NCBI GenBank assembly: GCA_038212305.1
Contig: JBBQUP010000130.1
Coordinates: forward strand, 1 to 7,140
Direction: 5' to 3'
Length of the DNA: 7,140 nucleotides
Origin: JBBQUP01 sp038212305
Lineage (GTDB): Bacteria > Bacteroidota > Bacteroidia > Bacteroidales > Marinilabiliaceae
Both the position numbers and the translations under genes were made by a program. Numbering within the stretch: position 1 is the stretch's first letter; each line of letters begins with the position of its first letter. The notes under the pieces are model-generated. The model saw nothing but the letters and a program-made list of their open reading frames with translations, did not search any database and had not been told where the DNA came from. This document shows, one piece after another, positions 1-6,416 of the stretch.

Positions 1-9
1 AAAAATTAC

Positions 10-17
10 TAAATTTG
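10..17 (+). promoter_or_regulatory. Probable promoter -7 box for the PPK2 gene
   Basis: TAAATTTG matches the Bacteroidota sigma-ABfr -7 consensus TAnnTTTG exactly and lies about 65 bases before the PPK2 start codon, which would give a leader of roughly 55-60 bases. The matching -33 element would fall before the window begins and cannot be checked. The AT-rich background makes a chance match possible. Confidence 0.45.
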
Positions 18-82
18 ATTGTAGGTTCTCTGAATATTAAGCACAAAGAGAATGTGTTTTGTAAACATAAAACAAATAAAAT

Positions 83-973
83 ATGAAACCCTCCCATCGT
101 TTTAATCACGATCATTTCATGGTAAAACCGAATAAAAAAGTCGATTTAAGCGATTTTGATACTGCGGACACCAATGGAATCAAAAATAAAGACGCTGCCC
201 AGGAGGCATTACAAAGCGATATCGAATCACTTTCATTGGCTCAGGAATTGCTTTGGGCTTCAGCTCAAAAAGGGGTACTAATTATTTTTCAGGCTATGGA
301 TGCTGCGGGTAAGGATAGCACTATTAAACATGTTATATCGGGCGTTAATCCGCAAGGTTGTTCAGTCACTAGCTTTAAAGCCCCCTCGGAAGAAGAGAAA
401 CAGCATCATTTCCTTTGGCGCCCAGCGCGATTTTTGCCTGGCAAAGGACACATAGCGATTTTTAACCGATCGTATTACGAAGAGGTTTTAGTGGTGAAGG
501 TTCATCCTAAGTTTTTAAATGGTCAATGGCTGCCTGCCGATTTCTCAGAGAAACATTTAGACGATTTTTGGAAGCATCGGTACAAAGAAATTAATAACTG
601 GGAGCAATCGATTGCCGATCATGGAATTACAGTCATAAAATTCTTTTTGAATGTATCTAAAAAAGAGCAGAAAGAGCGATTCTTAGATCGACTGAATAAA
701 CCCGAGAAGAATTTCAAGTTTTCGGCAGCCGATGTGGAGGAGCGTGTTTATTGGGACGATTATCAGAAAGCTTATGCCCAAATGCTATCGGCAACTAGCA
801 CCGTAAGTGCGCCGTGGTATGTTATTCCGGCCGACAAAAAATGGTTTGCGCGCTCGGTTGTGGCCGATATTATTACGACTCGAATTGAAGCCTTGAAACT
901 GAAAATACCATCGCTTTCGAAAACTCAATTAGACGCATTGGCCGAAGCCAAAGAGCGATTGTTGAATGAGTGA
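83..973 (+). CDS. ppk2: PPK2-family polyphosphate kinase, probably class III (polyphosphate:AMP/ADP phosphotransferase)
   Basis: The product is a 296-residue single-domain cytoplasmic enzyme that moves phosphate between inorganic polyphosphate and nucleotides. The Walker A loop is clear at residues 70-80 (QAMDAAGKDST, catalytic K77), followed by GVNPQG at 87-92. A Walker B/active-site segment lies at 124-133 (IAIFNRSYYE), then VHP at 140-142. The helical lid region is near 193-204 (KKEQKERFLDRL), and a conserved APWYVIPADKKW block sits at 243-254. FNRS(H/Y)YE instead of FDRSWYNR is, from memory, the pattern of class III enzymes such as the Cytophaga hutchinsonii and Meiothermus proteins, which phosphorylate AMP and ADP. 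The closest remembered relative is the Cytophaga protein, and the length is normal for that group. The ATG at 83 is preceded by an A-rich stretch without a Shine-Dalgarno sequence, as usual in this phylum. The gene stands alone on its strand and ends at a hairpin terminator. Family assignment is firm; substrate preference is inferred. Confidence 0.95.
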   Translation: MKPSHRFNHDHFMVKPNKKVDLSDFDTADTNGIKNKDAAQEALQSDIESLSLAQELLWASAQKGVLIIFQAMDAAGKDSTIKHVISGVNPQGCSVTSFKAPSEEEKQHHFLWRPARFLPGKGHIAIFNRSYYEEVLVVKVHPKFLNGQWLPADFSEKHLDDFWKHRYKEINNWEQSIADHGITVIKFFLNVSKKEQKERFLDRLNKPEKNFKFSAADVEERVYWDDYQKAYAQMLSATSTVSAPWYVIPADKKWFARSVVADIITTRIEALKLKIPSLSKTQLDALAEAKERLLNE

Positions 974-981
974 TTTTTAAA

Positions 982-1017
982 AAGAATCGCAAAATGGTAA
1001 CTCTATTTGCGATTCTT
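982..1017. terminator. Bidirectional hairpin terminator between convergent genes
   Basis: A perfect 12-bp inverted repeat (AAGAATCGCAAA at 982-993, TTTGCGATTCTT at 1006-1017) encloses a 12-base loop. It starts 9 bases after the PPK2 stop and 9 bases beyond the stop of the minus-strand PepSY-like gene, so it can end transcripts from both sides. The trailing sequence is T-rich on the plus strand (GTTTGATTTTA) and moderately T-rich on the minus strand. Confidence 0.8.
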
Positions 1018-1025
1018 GTTTGATT

Positions 1026-1496
1026 TTACTCCTCTTTGGCTTTCTCTTTTTTCAGTAATTTGCCATTGGCATCAAAAACCAAGGATAATTCTTCGTCGCC
1101 TTTTTCGGCGTTTAGTTCATAAGTAACCGTTCCATTGCCTTCGGTCATTTCAATGTCGTCGGTTTTATAACCACTAAAATCAGTGGTTAAAACGGTTTTA
1201 ATTGATTGTGGCAAATCCGCTTCTTTCATGTCAGATTCAATCTCAATCAAAGTGCCATCTTCTTTATAAAGCGCTGCCTTGTCCGATTTGCCTAGTTTAA
1301 ATTCCACTTCAAATTCACCAGGTTTTTCAATGCTCCAGTCGGCTTTGGTGGCAGTTGGAAATTTAGTCGCAAATGCCTTTTTTACTGCATCGGGTGCAAC
1401 CACTTGTTTTTCTGATTTTTCAGAGTCTTTTTTGTATTGAGTAAAACAGCCAGATACGGCCAAAATTAGTGCTGCAAAAAATAGTGCTTTTTTCAT
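1026..1496 (-). CDS. PepSY-like domain lipoprotein
   Basis: The product has 156 residues. It begins with a lipoprotein signal peptide (MKK, a hydrophobic core at 4-14, lipobox VSGC with acceptor Cys17), so the mature protein should be lipid-anchored in the envelope. A charged Lys/Glu/Ser linker (22-31) leads to two similar halves, about 34-88 and 95-150. Each half has a helix (PDAVKKAFATKFP; LPQSIKTVLTTDF) followed by strands with a closing hairpin (YKEDGTLIEIE; FDANGKLLKKE). This is the layout of the Bacteroidota PepSY-like (PF11396-type) proteins, a family of unknown biochemical role with a fold related to BLIP/PepSY. No catalytic residues are evident. It is the last gene of the minus-strand block, 57 bases after the outer-membrane receptor, with an inverted repeat in that gap, and it ends at the shared terminator. 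A periplasmic sensory or accessory role for the neighbouring two-component system is inference. Confidence 0.85.
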   Translation of the reverse strand: MKKALFFAALILAVSGCFTQYKKDSEKSEKQVVAPDAVKKAFATKFPTATKADWSIEKPGEFEVEFKLGKSDKAALYKEDGTLIEIESDMKEADLPQSIKTVLTTDFSGYKTDDIEMTEGNGTVTYELNAEKGDEELSLVFDANGKLLKKEKAKEE

Positions 1497-1519
1497 GTTG
1501 ATAAATTTTAATTATGATT

Positions 1520-1538
1520 AAAGTTATGGTATAACTTT
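1520..1538. promoter_or_regulatory. Perfect inverted repeat upstream of the PepSY-like gene (operator or mRNA hairpin)
   Basis: AAAGTTAT (1520-1527) and ATAACTTT (1531-1538) are exact reverse complements separated by 3 bases. The repeat lies in the 57-base gap between the receptor stop and the PepSY-like start, 24 bases before the latter. It could be a dimeric regulator's operator, or a weak intercistronic hairpin altering read-through or mRNA stability. The low GC content (2 G/C per arm) and lack of a strong T-run argue against an efficient terminator. The symmetry is plain to see; its function is a guess. Confidence 0.45.
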
Positions 1539-1553
1539 GGAGGAAATTGGGAT

Positions 1554-3974
1554 TTACAATTGATTATCGTATTTAATAACAATCTCTTTGTTTTTCGACT
1601 TTGAGTTTCCAAAAGCATAGGTAAATCCAGCGTAAATGATTCGTGCACTGCGTTTTCGCTCCGACTTTTCATACAAGAGCGGTGTGTCAATTATCGAGTT
1701 TTGACGCATCGTATTAAACAAATCGGAAACGGTAAAAATAAAAGCTCCTTTTTTCTTTAAAACCTCTTGTTTAAAGCCACAATTCATAACAAACGATGGC
1801 GATTGTTCACCTTGAGGTGTGAGATTAACCGATTTATAAACCGAAGTGATTTGCAAAACACTGTGTTTGGCTATATTGAAACCAGCACTAAGGTTGGCAC
1901 TCCACGAAATGGTTGATTTATTTTGACTATATCCTAGATTTGAGGCATCGATGGTTTGATAATATGTATTTGTACCCATATTAAATGTTGCTATTTTACC
2001 AAAACTAGTTGAAAGGATAAGTTCCAAACCAGCAGAATTGCTTTTATCCAGATTCTCTTTTGTGCGAACGACTACAGAATCATTTAAAAAGCGTTTTATT
2101 TCGGTGAACTCGTTGTAGGAATAGCGATAGTAAAGGGTTGAAATAAAAATTGTTTTGTTCTTCTTAACCTGAAATCCAGTTTCTAACGAATGAATGTCTG
2201 TGGGTTTGAGATTCGGATTTCCAACTCTGATGTTATAAGGATCTTGATACTCAGCAAACGGGTTGAGGTCATCACCTTCAGGTCGGCGAATGCGGTGACT
2301 GTAGTTCAGTTGCATTTCAAGATTGTCATTAAAGTCGTACGATAAATGCAACGATGGGTAAAACCTGAAATAGCTTGTGTTCATTGTTTTTTGAATGGTT
2401 TTTTGATTCATATTTATATCTGTTTCTTCGGCACGTAACCCAGCTAAAAATCCAAAATCGCCTAGTTTTTGTTCGTAAGTTGTATATAAAACATGAATAT
2501 TTTGAGTTGCAACAAACCGATTGGTTTTTTCTATATCCTTTTCCCATTGACTGTTAGAAGGATTAAAACCTTCTCCAAAAAAATCCATGTCATTCATTTG
2601 ATTTTCAAAATCATATCCAGCTTCAAAGGATTGATCTTCTGAAATAGGATTCGAATATTCTAACGATGCCTGAGTTTGGCTATCTCCTTGGCGAATTAAT
2701 GTATTATCAAGAGAATTTGGTTCGTTGGGATAAAGAATTGTATTCACATAATGATTGTCTTCTTGTTCATTGGTTTTGGAGGTGCTAAAATCGGCATTCA
2801 ATTCATGTCCTTCTTTTTTAAACGCGTGATGGAAGTAGGATGTGAACTCTAAATCCTTTTCGTATTCAAAATCGGTGCGAATTCGATTGTAATTTATAAT
2901 GGGGGTTAATAAATTATCTGTTTCGTTGTTTTCATAGATTTCGTTTCGAGTAAAGCTTCGATAATTACACCTTCCTGCTAGGCCAATTTTATTATTATCA
3001 TTGAGCTTATAGTCCCATCCGGCATTAACAATTTTCGATAAGGGACGTGAACTATCATAAGATTTTTGATCGGTTATGGTAAACGAATCAACTACTGATT
3101 CAAAGTATTTAATTCGATGCAACGAAGCGTATCTCGACCTATCGTCCAACCTAATGCTAATGCCTCCAAAAACATTCAATTTTCCAGGATTATAGTTGAT
3201 TAGCGTGCTGCCATTGTAACGATTATTGCTTCCTGCATTGGCAGTTACTATACCATTTAATCCAAGCGTACTGTTCTTATTGAGTACTATATTGATGATT
3301 CCCGAAGTGCCGTCGGGTTTGTATTTAGCTGATGGATTGGTGATGACTTCGATTTTATCGATTGATGCAGCAGGCATTTGCTGTAACACCGCAGCACGGT
3401 TGGCACCCATCATGGCAGATGGTTTTCCATTAATGAGTACGATTACGTTATCGGATCCTCGCAAATTTATGTTCCCATCAATATCCACCTGAATTGAAGG
3501 CACATTTTGGAGCAAATCGCTTACCGATCCAGCTTTACTCATTAAGTCCTCACCTACATTAAAAGTTTTTCGGTCGATGGAGTTAACAAACGTTGATTTT
3601 TTAGCTGACACTTCTACTTCATTAATATTTTGATTGGATTCGGAGATAATTAATTGTCCTAAATTGGTTTTTGGGTGCGTTGATGAGATCTCGAAAGGAG
3701 AAGTGTCATTTTTTTTGAATCCTAAGAAACTATAAGTTAGAACATAGCGTCCAATTGGCAGGTTGGTAAATTCGAATTCGCCCTTACTGTTTGTCATGGT
3801 TCCCAACGTTTTCGATGGGTTGGTTTTATCGGTAATAACAATGGTTGCAAACTCTAAAGGTTGTGATGTTCCTAGGTCGATAATAATTCCCGAAACGACT
3901 CCAAAATTTTGTTGAGCGACAAGTGTTAATGTTTGAAGAATTGCTAAAAAAGCAACTAAAAAACTTATTTTCAT
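1554..3974 (-). CDS. Outer-membrane beta-barrel receptor with carboxypeptidase-regulatory-like and plug domains
   Basis: The product has 806 residues. A signal peptide covers about 1-20 (cleavage likely after LVA20). A carboxypeptidase-regulatory-like beta-sandwich follows at roughly 24-110, then a TonB-receptor-type plug at about 120-233 (NLRGSDNVIVLINGKPS near 170-186; DKIEVITNPSAKY near 206-218; SGIINIVLNK at 224-233). The rest is a barrel. It carries the signature of the Bacteroidota OMP_b-brl_3 family at 561-600 (RIRRPEGDDLNPF, QDPYNIRVGNPNLKP). Such proteins resemble SusC/TonB-dependent transporters but are shorter, and their ligands are mostly unknown. I see no convincing TonB box and no SusD partner, so uptake of glycans is not supported. 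It follows the histidine kinase gene by 86 bases on the same strand and precedes the PepSY-like lipoprotein. That context suggests it is controlled by, or feeds signals to, the two-component pair. The ATG at 3974 directly begins the signal peptide. The ligand is unknown. Confidence 0.9.
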   Translation of the reverse strand: MKISFLVAFLAILQTLTLVAQQNFGVVSGIIIDLGTSQPLEFATIVITDKTNPSKTLGTMTNSKGEFEFTNLPIGRYVLTYSFLGFKKNDTSPFEISSTHPKTNLGQLIISESNQNINEVEVSAKKSTFVNSIDRKTFNVGEDLMSKAGSVSDLLQNVPSIQVDIDGNINLRGSDNVIVLINGKPSAMMGANRAAVLQQMPAASIDKIEVITNPSAKYKPDGTSGIINIVLNKNSTLGLNGIVTANAGSNNRYNGSTLINYNPGKLNVFGGISIRLDDRSRYASLHRIKYFESVVDSFTITDQKSYDSSRPLSKIVNAGWDYKLNDNNKIGLAGRCNYRSFTRNEIYENNETDNLLTPIINYNRIRTDFEYEKDLEFTSYFHHAFKKEGHELNADFSTSKTNEQEDNHYVNTILYPNEPNSLDNTLIRQGDSQTQASLEYSNPISEDQSFEAGYDFENQMNDMDFFGEGFNPSNSQWEKDIEKTNRFVATQNIHVLYTTYEQKLGDFGFLAGLRAEETDINMNQKTIQKTMNTSYFRFYPSLHLSYDFNDNLEMQLNYSHRIRRPEGDDLNPFAEYQDPYNIRVGNPNLKPTDIHSLETGFQVKKNKTIFISTLYYRYSYNEFTEIKRFLNDSVVVRTKENLDKSNSAGLELILSTSFGKIATFNMGTNTYYQTIDASNLGYSQNKSTISWSANLSAGFNIAKHSVLQITSVYKSVNLTPQGEQSPSFVMNCGFKQEVLKKKGAFIFTVSDLFNTMRQNSIIDTPLLYEKSERKRSARIIYAGFTYAFGNSKSKNKEIVIKYDNQL

Positions 3975-3992
3975 ATTGCATATAATTTTCGA

Positions 3993-4002
3993 TTAAAACG
4001 TG
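3993..4002. promoter_or_regulatory. Candidate shared regulatory word upstream of the receptor gene
   Basis: TTAAAACGTG lies 19 bases upstream of the receptor start and recurs exactly at 6051-6060 upstream of the response-regulator gene, in the same orientation relative to both genes. It may be a response-regulator half-site, but no regular direct-repeat spacing is apparent. A ten-base AT-rich match could occur by chance. No clear TAnnTTTG box is visible in the 86-base gap it occupies. Confidence 0.25.
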
Positions 4003-4060
4003 TGTAAAATAAATCAACGATTTGGTAGAGAATTGGGAATAAGCACGAATTTGGCAATTA

Positions 4061-5320
4061 TTATTTTGGTGCGATCATCAATGAATGTATTTTGCTAATG
4101 CACAAATATTTAATATCTAAACTTGCATTATCACAAATCTTATAAGCAATGGCTAATCCCAGTCCCGATGAATCGGAGGTACTATTTTGTTTCGAAAATC
4201 GCTGAAAGAGCTTTTCTAAAGGAAACTCCAGTTCATGACCCGAATTTGAGATAGTAAGTACTTCGGCAGTGCTTTCTATTCGCACAAAACCATTTTCGAT
4301 GTTGTGTTTAATCGCATTACCAATGAGATTGTTAATGAGTATTTCAGCTAACGGAGAGTTAATTTTCACACGAAAGGGCTGACTCGTATTTTCTTGAATC
4401 GTAATCTTTTTAAATTCAATGAGCTCATCTAAAAAACTCAAGCGATTGCGGATAAGTTGGCTTAAATCAACCATCGACTCACCTAAAAACTGTTGGTTTT
4501 CAATTTTGGATAACAGCAGCAAGGTATCTGTTAATTTCGACAGTTTGATAGCAGATGTGTAGGCCGTTGAAAGTTGTTGATGCTTCTTAGGGATGAGGGA
4601 TTGATCTTGCAACACTATTTCTAAATTCGATTTAATAACGGCCAAGGGAGTTTGAATTTCGTGGGAGGCATTTGCCGTGAATTCTTTTAAGTTGTTAAAA
4701 TCGGCTTGTGCTTTTTGTATCATGTTTATTAACGAGTTATTTAGTACCGAGAACTCATGAACATTGCTATAATCAAACATTACAGGTTTTAAGCTGCCAA
4801 TTTTAAAATGCTTTAATCGATTGATGGTTTTATAAAATGGTTGCCATATTGATGCGAGAAGCCACCGATTTAACAAGAATAAAATCAAGACAATGAATAC
4901 AAACAAACAGAGCATGAAATAAAATACAAGCTCCATTAAATCATCCGTCTCTAGGCGTGAGGTTAGTAGAGTTATTTCGTAAAATTGCTGATTAATTGCT
5001 GTGATAAATTTCATTTGGCGATAGCCCAAACCTTCGTGACGAGGACGGTATTGAATCACCGTATCGGAAAATTCAACGTGTTTGTTGTAAATTTGAACTG
5101 GTTTAATAAGTATCGAAGCACCTTCGTTTGGTAAACGGTTTATGTCAAATAGCTTATCGTCAATATCTTGTAGTATTTTCTCACTTTTTCGAGCTAAAAT
5201 TTCATCCAAATTTTCTGAAACCACTAAGCCTAATGCTACATAAAGGATTCCACCTGCGACTAAAAAAACCAAGAGCAGAAGGGTTAAGAATCGGTAATTA
5301 ATTTTGGTTTGTAGCTTCAT
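4061..5320 (-). CDS. Membrane-bound sensor histidine kinase
   Basis: The product is a 419-residue two-component sensor. A first membrane segment (about 11-34) and a second (about 130-151) flank a roughly 95-residue periplasmic region with no recognisable domain. A degenerate HAMP-like linker follows (about 152-208). The dimerisation/H-box is at 213-226 (EFTANASHEIQTPL, phospho-acceptor H220). The ATPase domain shows the N-box (NNLIGNAIKHN at 330-340), a G1 segment ISNSG (357-361) with Asn where many kinases have Asp, an F-box (LFQRFSK at 371-377) and a G2 box (SSGLGLAIAYKIC at 384-395). All elements needed for autophosphorylation appear present. The start ATG at 5320 lies 3 bases after the response-regulator stop, in TAAAGGATG, so AGG may act as ribosome binding site and translation is probably coupled. 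It should phosphorylate the adjacent OmpR-type regulator. The sensed signal is unknown; the neighbouring receptor and lipoprotein suggest an envelope cue. Confidence 0.95.
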   Translation of the reverse strand: MKLQTKINYRFLTLLLLVFLVAGGILYVALGLVVSENLDEILARKSEKILQDIDDKLFDINRLPNEGASILIKPVQIYNKHVEFSDTVIQYRPRHEGLGYRQMKFITAINQQFYEITLLTSRLETDDLMELVFYFMLCLFVFIVLILFLLNRWLLASIWQPFYKTINRLKHFKIGSLKPVMFDYSNVHEFSVLNNSLINMIQKAQADFNNLKEFTANASHEIQTPLAVIKSNLEIVLQDQSLIPKKHQQLSTAYTSAIKLSKLTDTLLLLSKIENQQFLGESMVDLSQLIRNRLSFLDELIEFKKITIQENTSQPFRVKINSPLAEILINNLIGNAIKHNIENGFVRIESTAEVLTISNSGHELEFPLEKLFQRFSKQNSTSDSSGLGLAIAYKICDNASLDIKYLCISKIHSLMIAPK

Positions 5321-5323
5321 CCT

Positions 5324-6004
5324 TTATTCATTAGTATTAAAACTGTATCCAGTCCCATATACGTTCTGAAAATAGTCGACCCCAGTTTTTTCCAACAGCT
5401 TCCGACGAAGGTTTTTAATTTGAGAGTAGACAAAATCGAACGAGTCCATCGAGTCGGCAAAATCGCCCCATAAATGCTCGGCAATAGCCTCCTTAGTGAG
5501 AATACGCTTGGGGTTAGAAACAAAAAATATCAGTAAATCGAACTCTTTTTTAGTTAAAACAATTGGTTGATGGTTCACCATCACTTGTCGCGATTCGGGT
5601 GTAATTTGCAGTAATCCAACTTCCATAACCTTTTGTCCGTTAAATTTCACTCGGCGTAAAACTGATTTAATGCGCGAGCTTAATTCCGATAAATAAAAGG
5701 GTTTAGCTAGGTAATCATCGGCACCCAAATCGAGACCTTCGATTTTGTCATCTAAGGAGTTGCGAGCAGAAACAATGATTAGTCCTGTTTTGGGATGACG
5801 TTTTTTCAGCGAATCAATAAGCGAAAGTCCAGATCCACCGGGCAATCCAATATCTAAAAGCAGACAATCATATTCGTATAGTTCGATTTTTTCCGATGCT
5901 TCCGATAACGATTGAGCTAACTCGCATCCATAACCTTCATCTTTTAAGTAGTCGATCATCGCTTCGCGCAACCCTATTTCATCTTCGATTATTAGCAGTT
6001 TCAC
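5324..6004 (-). CDS. OmpR/PhoB-family response regulator
   Basis: The product is a 226-residue DNA-binding regulator. The receiver domain (1-118) has the acidic pair E7/D8, phospho-acceptor D51 (LLLDIGLPG), the switch residue S79 (IIVSAR), aromatic Y98 and K101-P102. A winged-helix domain (about 126-224) follows, with LTKKEFDLL at 150-158, the recognition-helix region VYSQIKNLRRKL at 192-203 and the closing YGTGYSF at 216-222. I chose GTG at 6004 because the protein then starts directly at the conserved VKLLIIEDE. The longer alternative ATG at 6103 would add 33 residues with no family counterpart, and those bases overlap the divergent reading frame. It is the first gene of the minus-strand block, upstream of its kinase, and probably regulates this block and possibly itself. 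It could also act elsewhere; its targets cannot be read from the sequence. Confidence 0.95.
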   Translation of the reverse strand: MKLLIIEDEIGLREAMIDYLKDEGYGCELAQSLSEASEKIELYEYDCLLLDIGLPGGSGLSLIDSLKKRHPKTGLIIVSARNSLDDKIEGLDLGADDYLAKPFYLSELSSRIKSVLRRVKFNGQKVMEVGLLQITPESRQVMVNHQPIVLTKKEFDLLIFFVSNPKRILTKEAIAEHLWGDFADSMDSFDFVYSQIKNLRRKLLEKTGVDYFQNVYGTGYSFNTNE

Positions 6005-6050
6005 CTTTTTTATTGTAAAAATAGTGAATGAATTAGTAGAAATTTGGATT

Positions 6051-6060
6051 TTAAAACGTG
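6051..6060. promoter_or_regulatory. Candidate shared regulatory word upstream of the response-regulator gene
   Basis: This is the second exact copy of TTAAAACGTG (the other is at 3993-4002), 46 bases upstream of the regulator GTG. It sits in the 53-base gap to the divergent small frame and includes that frame's apparent GTG start. It is consistent with autoregulation by the response regulator, but two copies of a short AT-rich word are weak evidence. A near-consensus box (TATTTTTA on the minus strand) lies further in, close to the start codon. Confidence 0.25.
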
Positions 6061-6347
6061 AATCGTTTTTACATTGCAGAAAGCGAGGATTTACCTCAAC
6101 CACTTTTAGATGTTATTACCAATGCGGTACCCTCAAGAAACAAACGAAGTGCAGAGTCTGCCATTCGTGAAATACGGTTCTTTGATGAGATAAATTTTGT
6201 GGATACTGGCTATTTCGAATTGACGCCCGAACTCAAAAAAATCTGTTCGATGTGGTTGTTCTTGCGTATGAGAATAATGATGTAAAAGGCAATACCCGCT
6301 TGGTGTTTACCGATGAGTTTCATATCAACAATAAAATCGAGAAATAA
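6058..6347 (+). pseudogene. Short hypothetical gene broken by a one-base deletion (possible gene remnant)
   Basis: The frame opens at GTG 6058 (in-frame TAA at 6052-6054) and runs 75 codons to TAA at 6283-6285. The protein turns implausible just after a run of seven A (6235-6241): ELKK is followed by ICSMWLFLRMRIMM. If one A is added there, the frame continues as KKNLFDVVVLAYENNDV and on to TAA at 6345-6347. This restores a hydrophobic-strand pattern and gives 96 residues. That supports a real gene with a homopolymer frameshift, whether a true mutation, an assembly error or a slippage site. I do not recognise the family; there is no signal peptide, membrane segment or known motif. The weak GTG start and adjacent stop suggest the piece may also be the 3' end of a once longer gene. 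It is divergent from the response regulator and ends 14 bases before a hairpin terminator. Confidence 0.55.
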
Positions 6348-6358
6348 CCGATCCCTGT

Positions 6359-6395
6359 AAAAAAGGCTGCATTCAAATTAATGATAGCAGCCTTT
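6359..6395 (-). terminator. Hairpin terminator for the small outer-membrane protein gene
   Basis: The arms AAAGGCTGC (6362-6370) and GCAGCCTTT (6387-6395) pair perfectly over 9 bp around a 16-base loop. On the minus strand the hairpin runs into six T (6359-6364), the classic rho-independent form, 21 bases past the stop of the 6905-6417 gene. It may also stop plus-strand transcripts of the broken small gene, though the plus-strand T-tract is poorer. Confidence 0.75.
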
Positions 6396-6416
6396 AACTA
6401 TTTTATGCTGTTGAAA

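Noticed and set aside
26..52. Possible leader hairpin (TTCTCT with AGAGAA) before PPK2
   Set aside because: It has only six low-GC pairs around a 15-base loop and no known riboswitch features; it is expected by chance.
2375..2557. Plus-strand 60-codon open frame with a hydrophobic stretch
   Set aside because: It lies wholly inside the receptor barrel on the opposite strand, and its composition is what an antisense shadow of AT-rich coding DNA would give.
3226..3492. Plus-strand 88-codon open frame
   Set aside because: It is antisense to the conserved plug domain of the receptor gene, whose protein signature is unmistakable. It has no independent coding evidence.
4003..4060. Repeated ATTTGG/ATTGGG words between kinase and receptor genes
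   Set aside because: The spacings (12 and 17 bases) are irregular and the words are short and AT-rich, so I do not call them a repeat array or binding site on their own.
5317..5523. Minus-strand 68-codon frame overlapping the regulator C-terminus
   Set aside because: It is in another frame of the DNA-binding domain, which is clearly coding in the regulator frame.
6005..6103. N-terminal extension of the response regulator from ATG 6103
   Set aside because: The extra 33 residues have no receiver-domain similarity and overlap the divergent frame. GTG 6004 fits the family start exactly.
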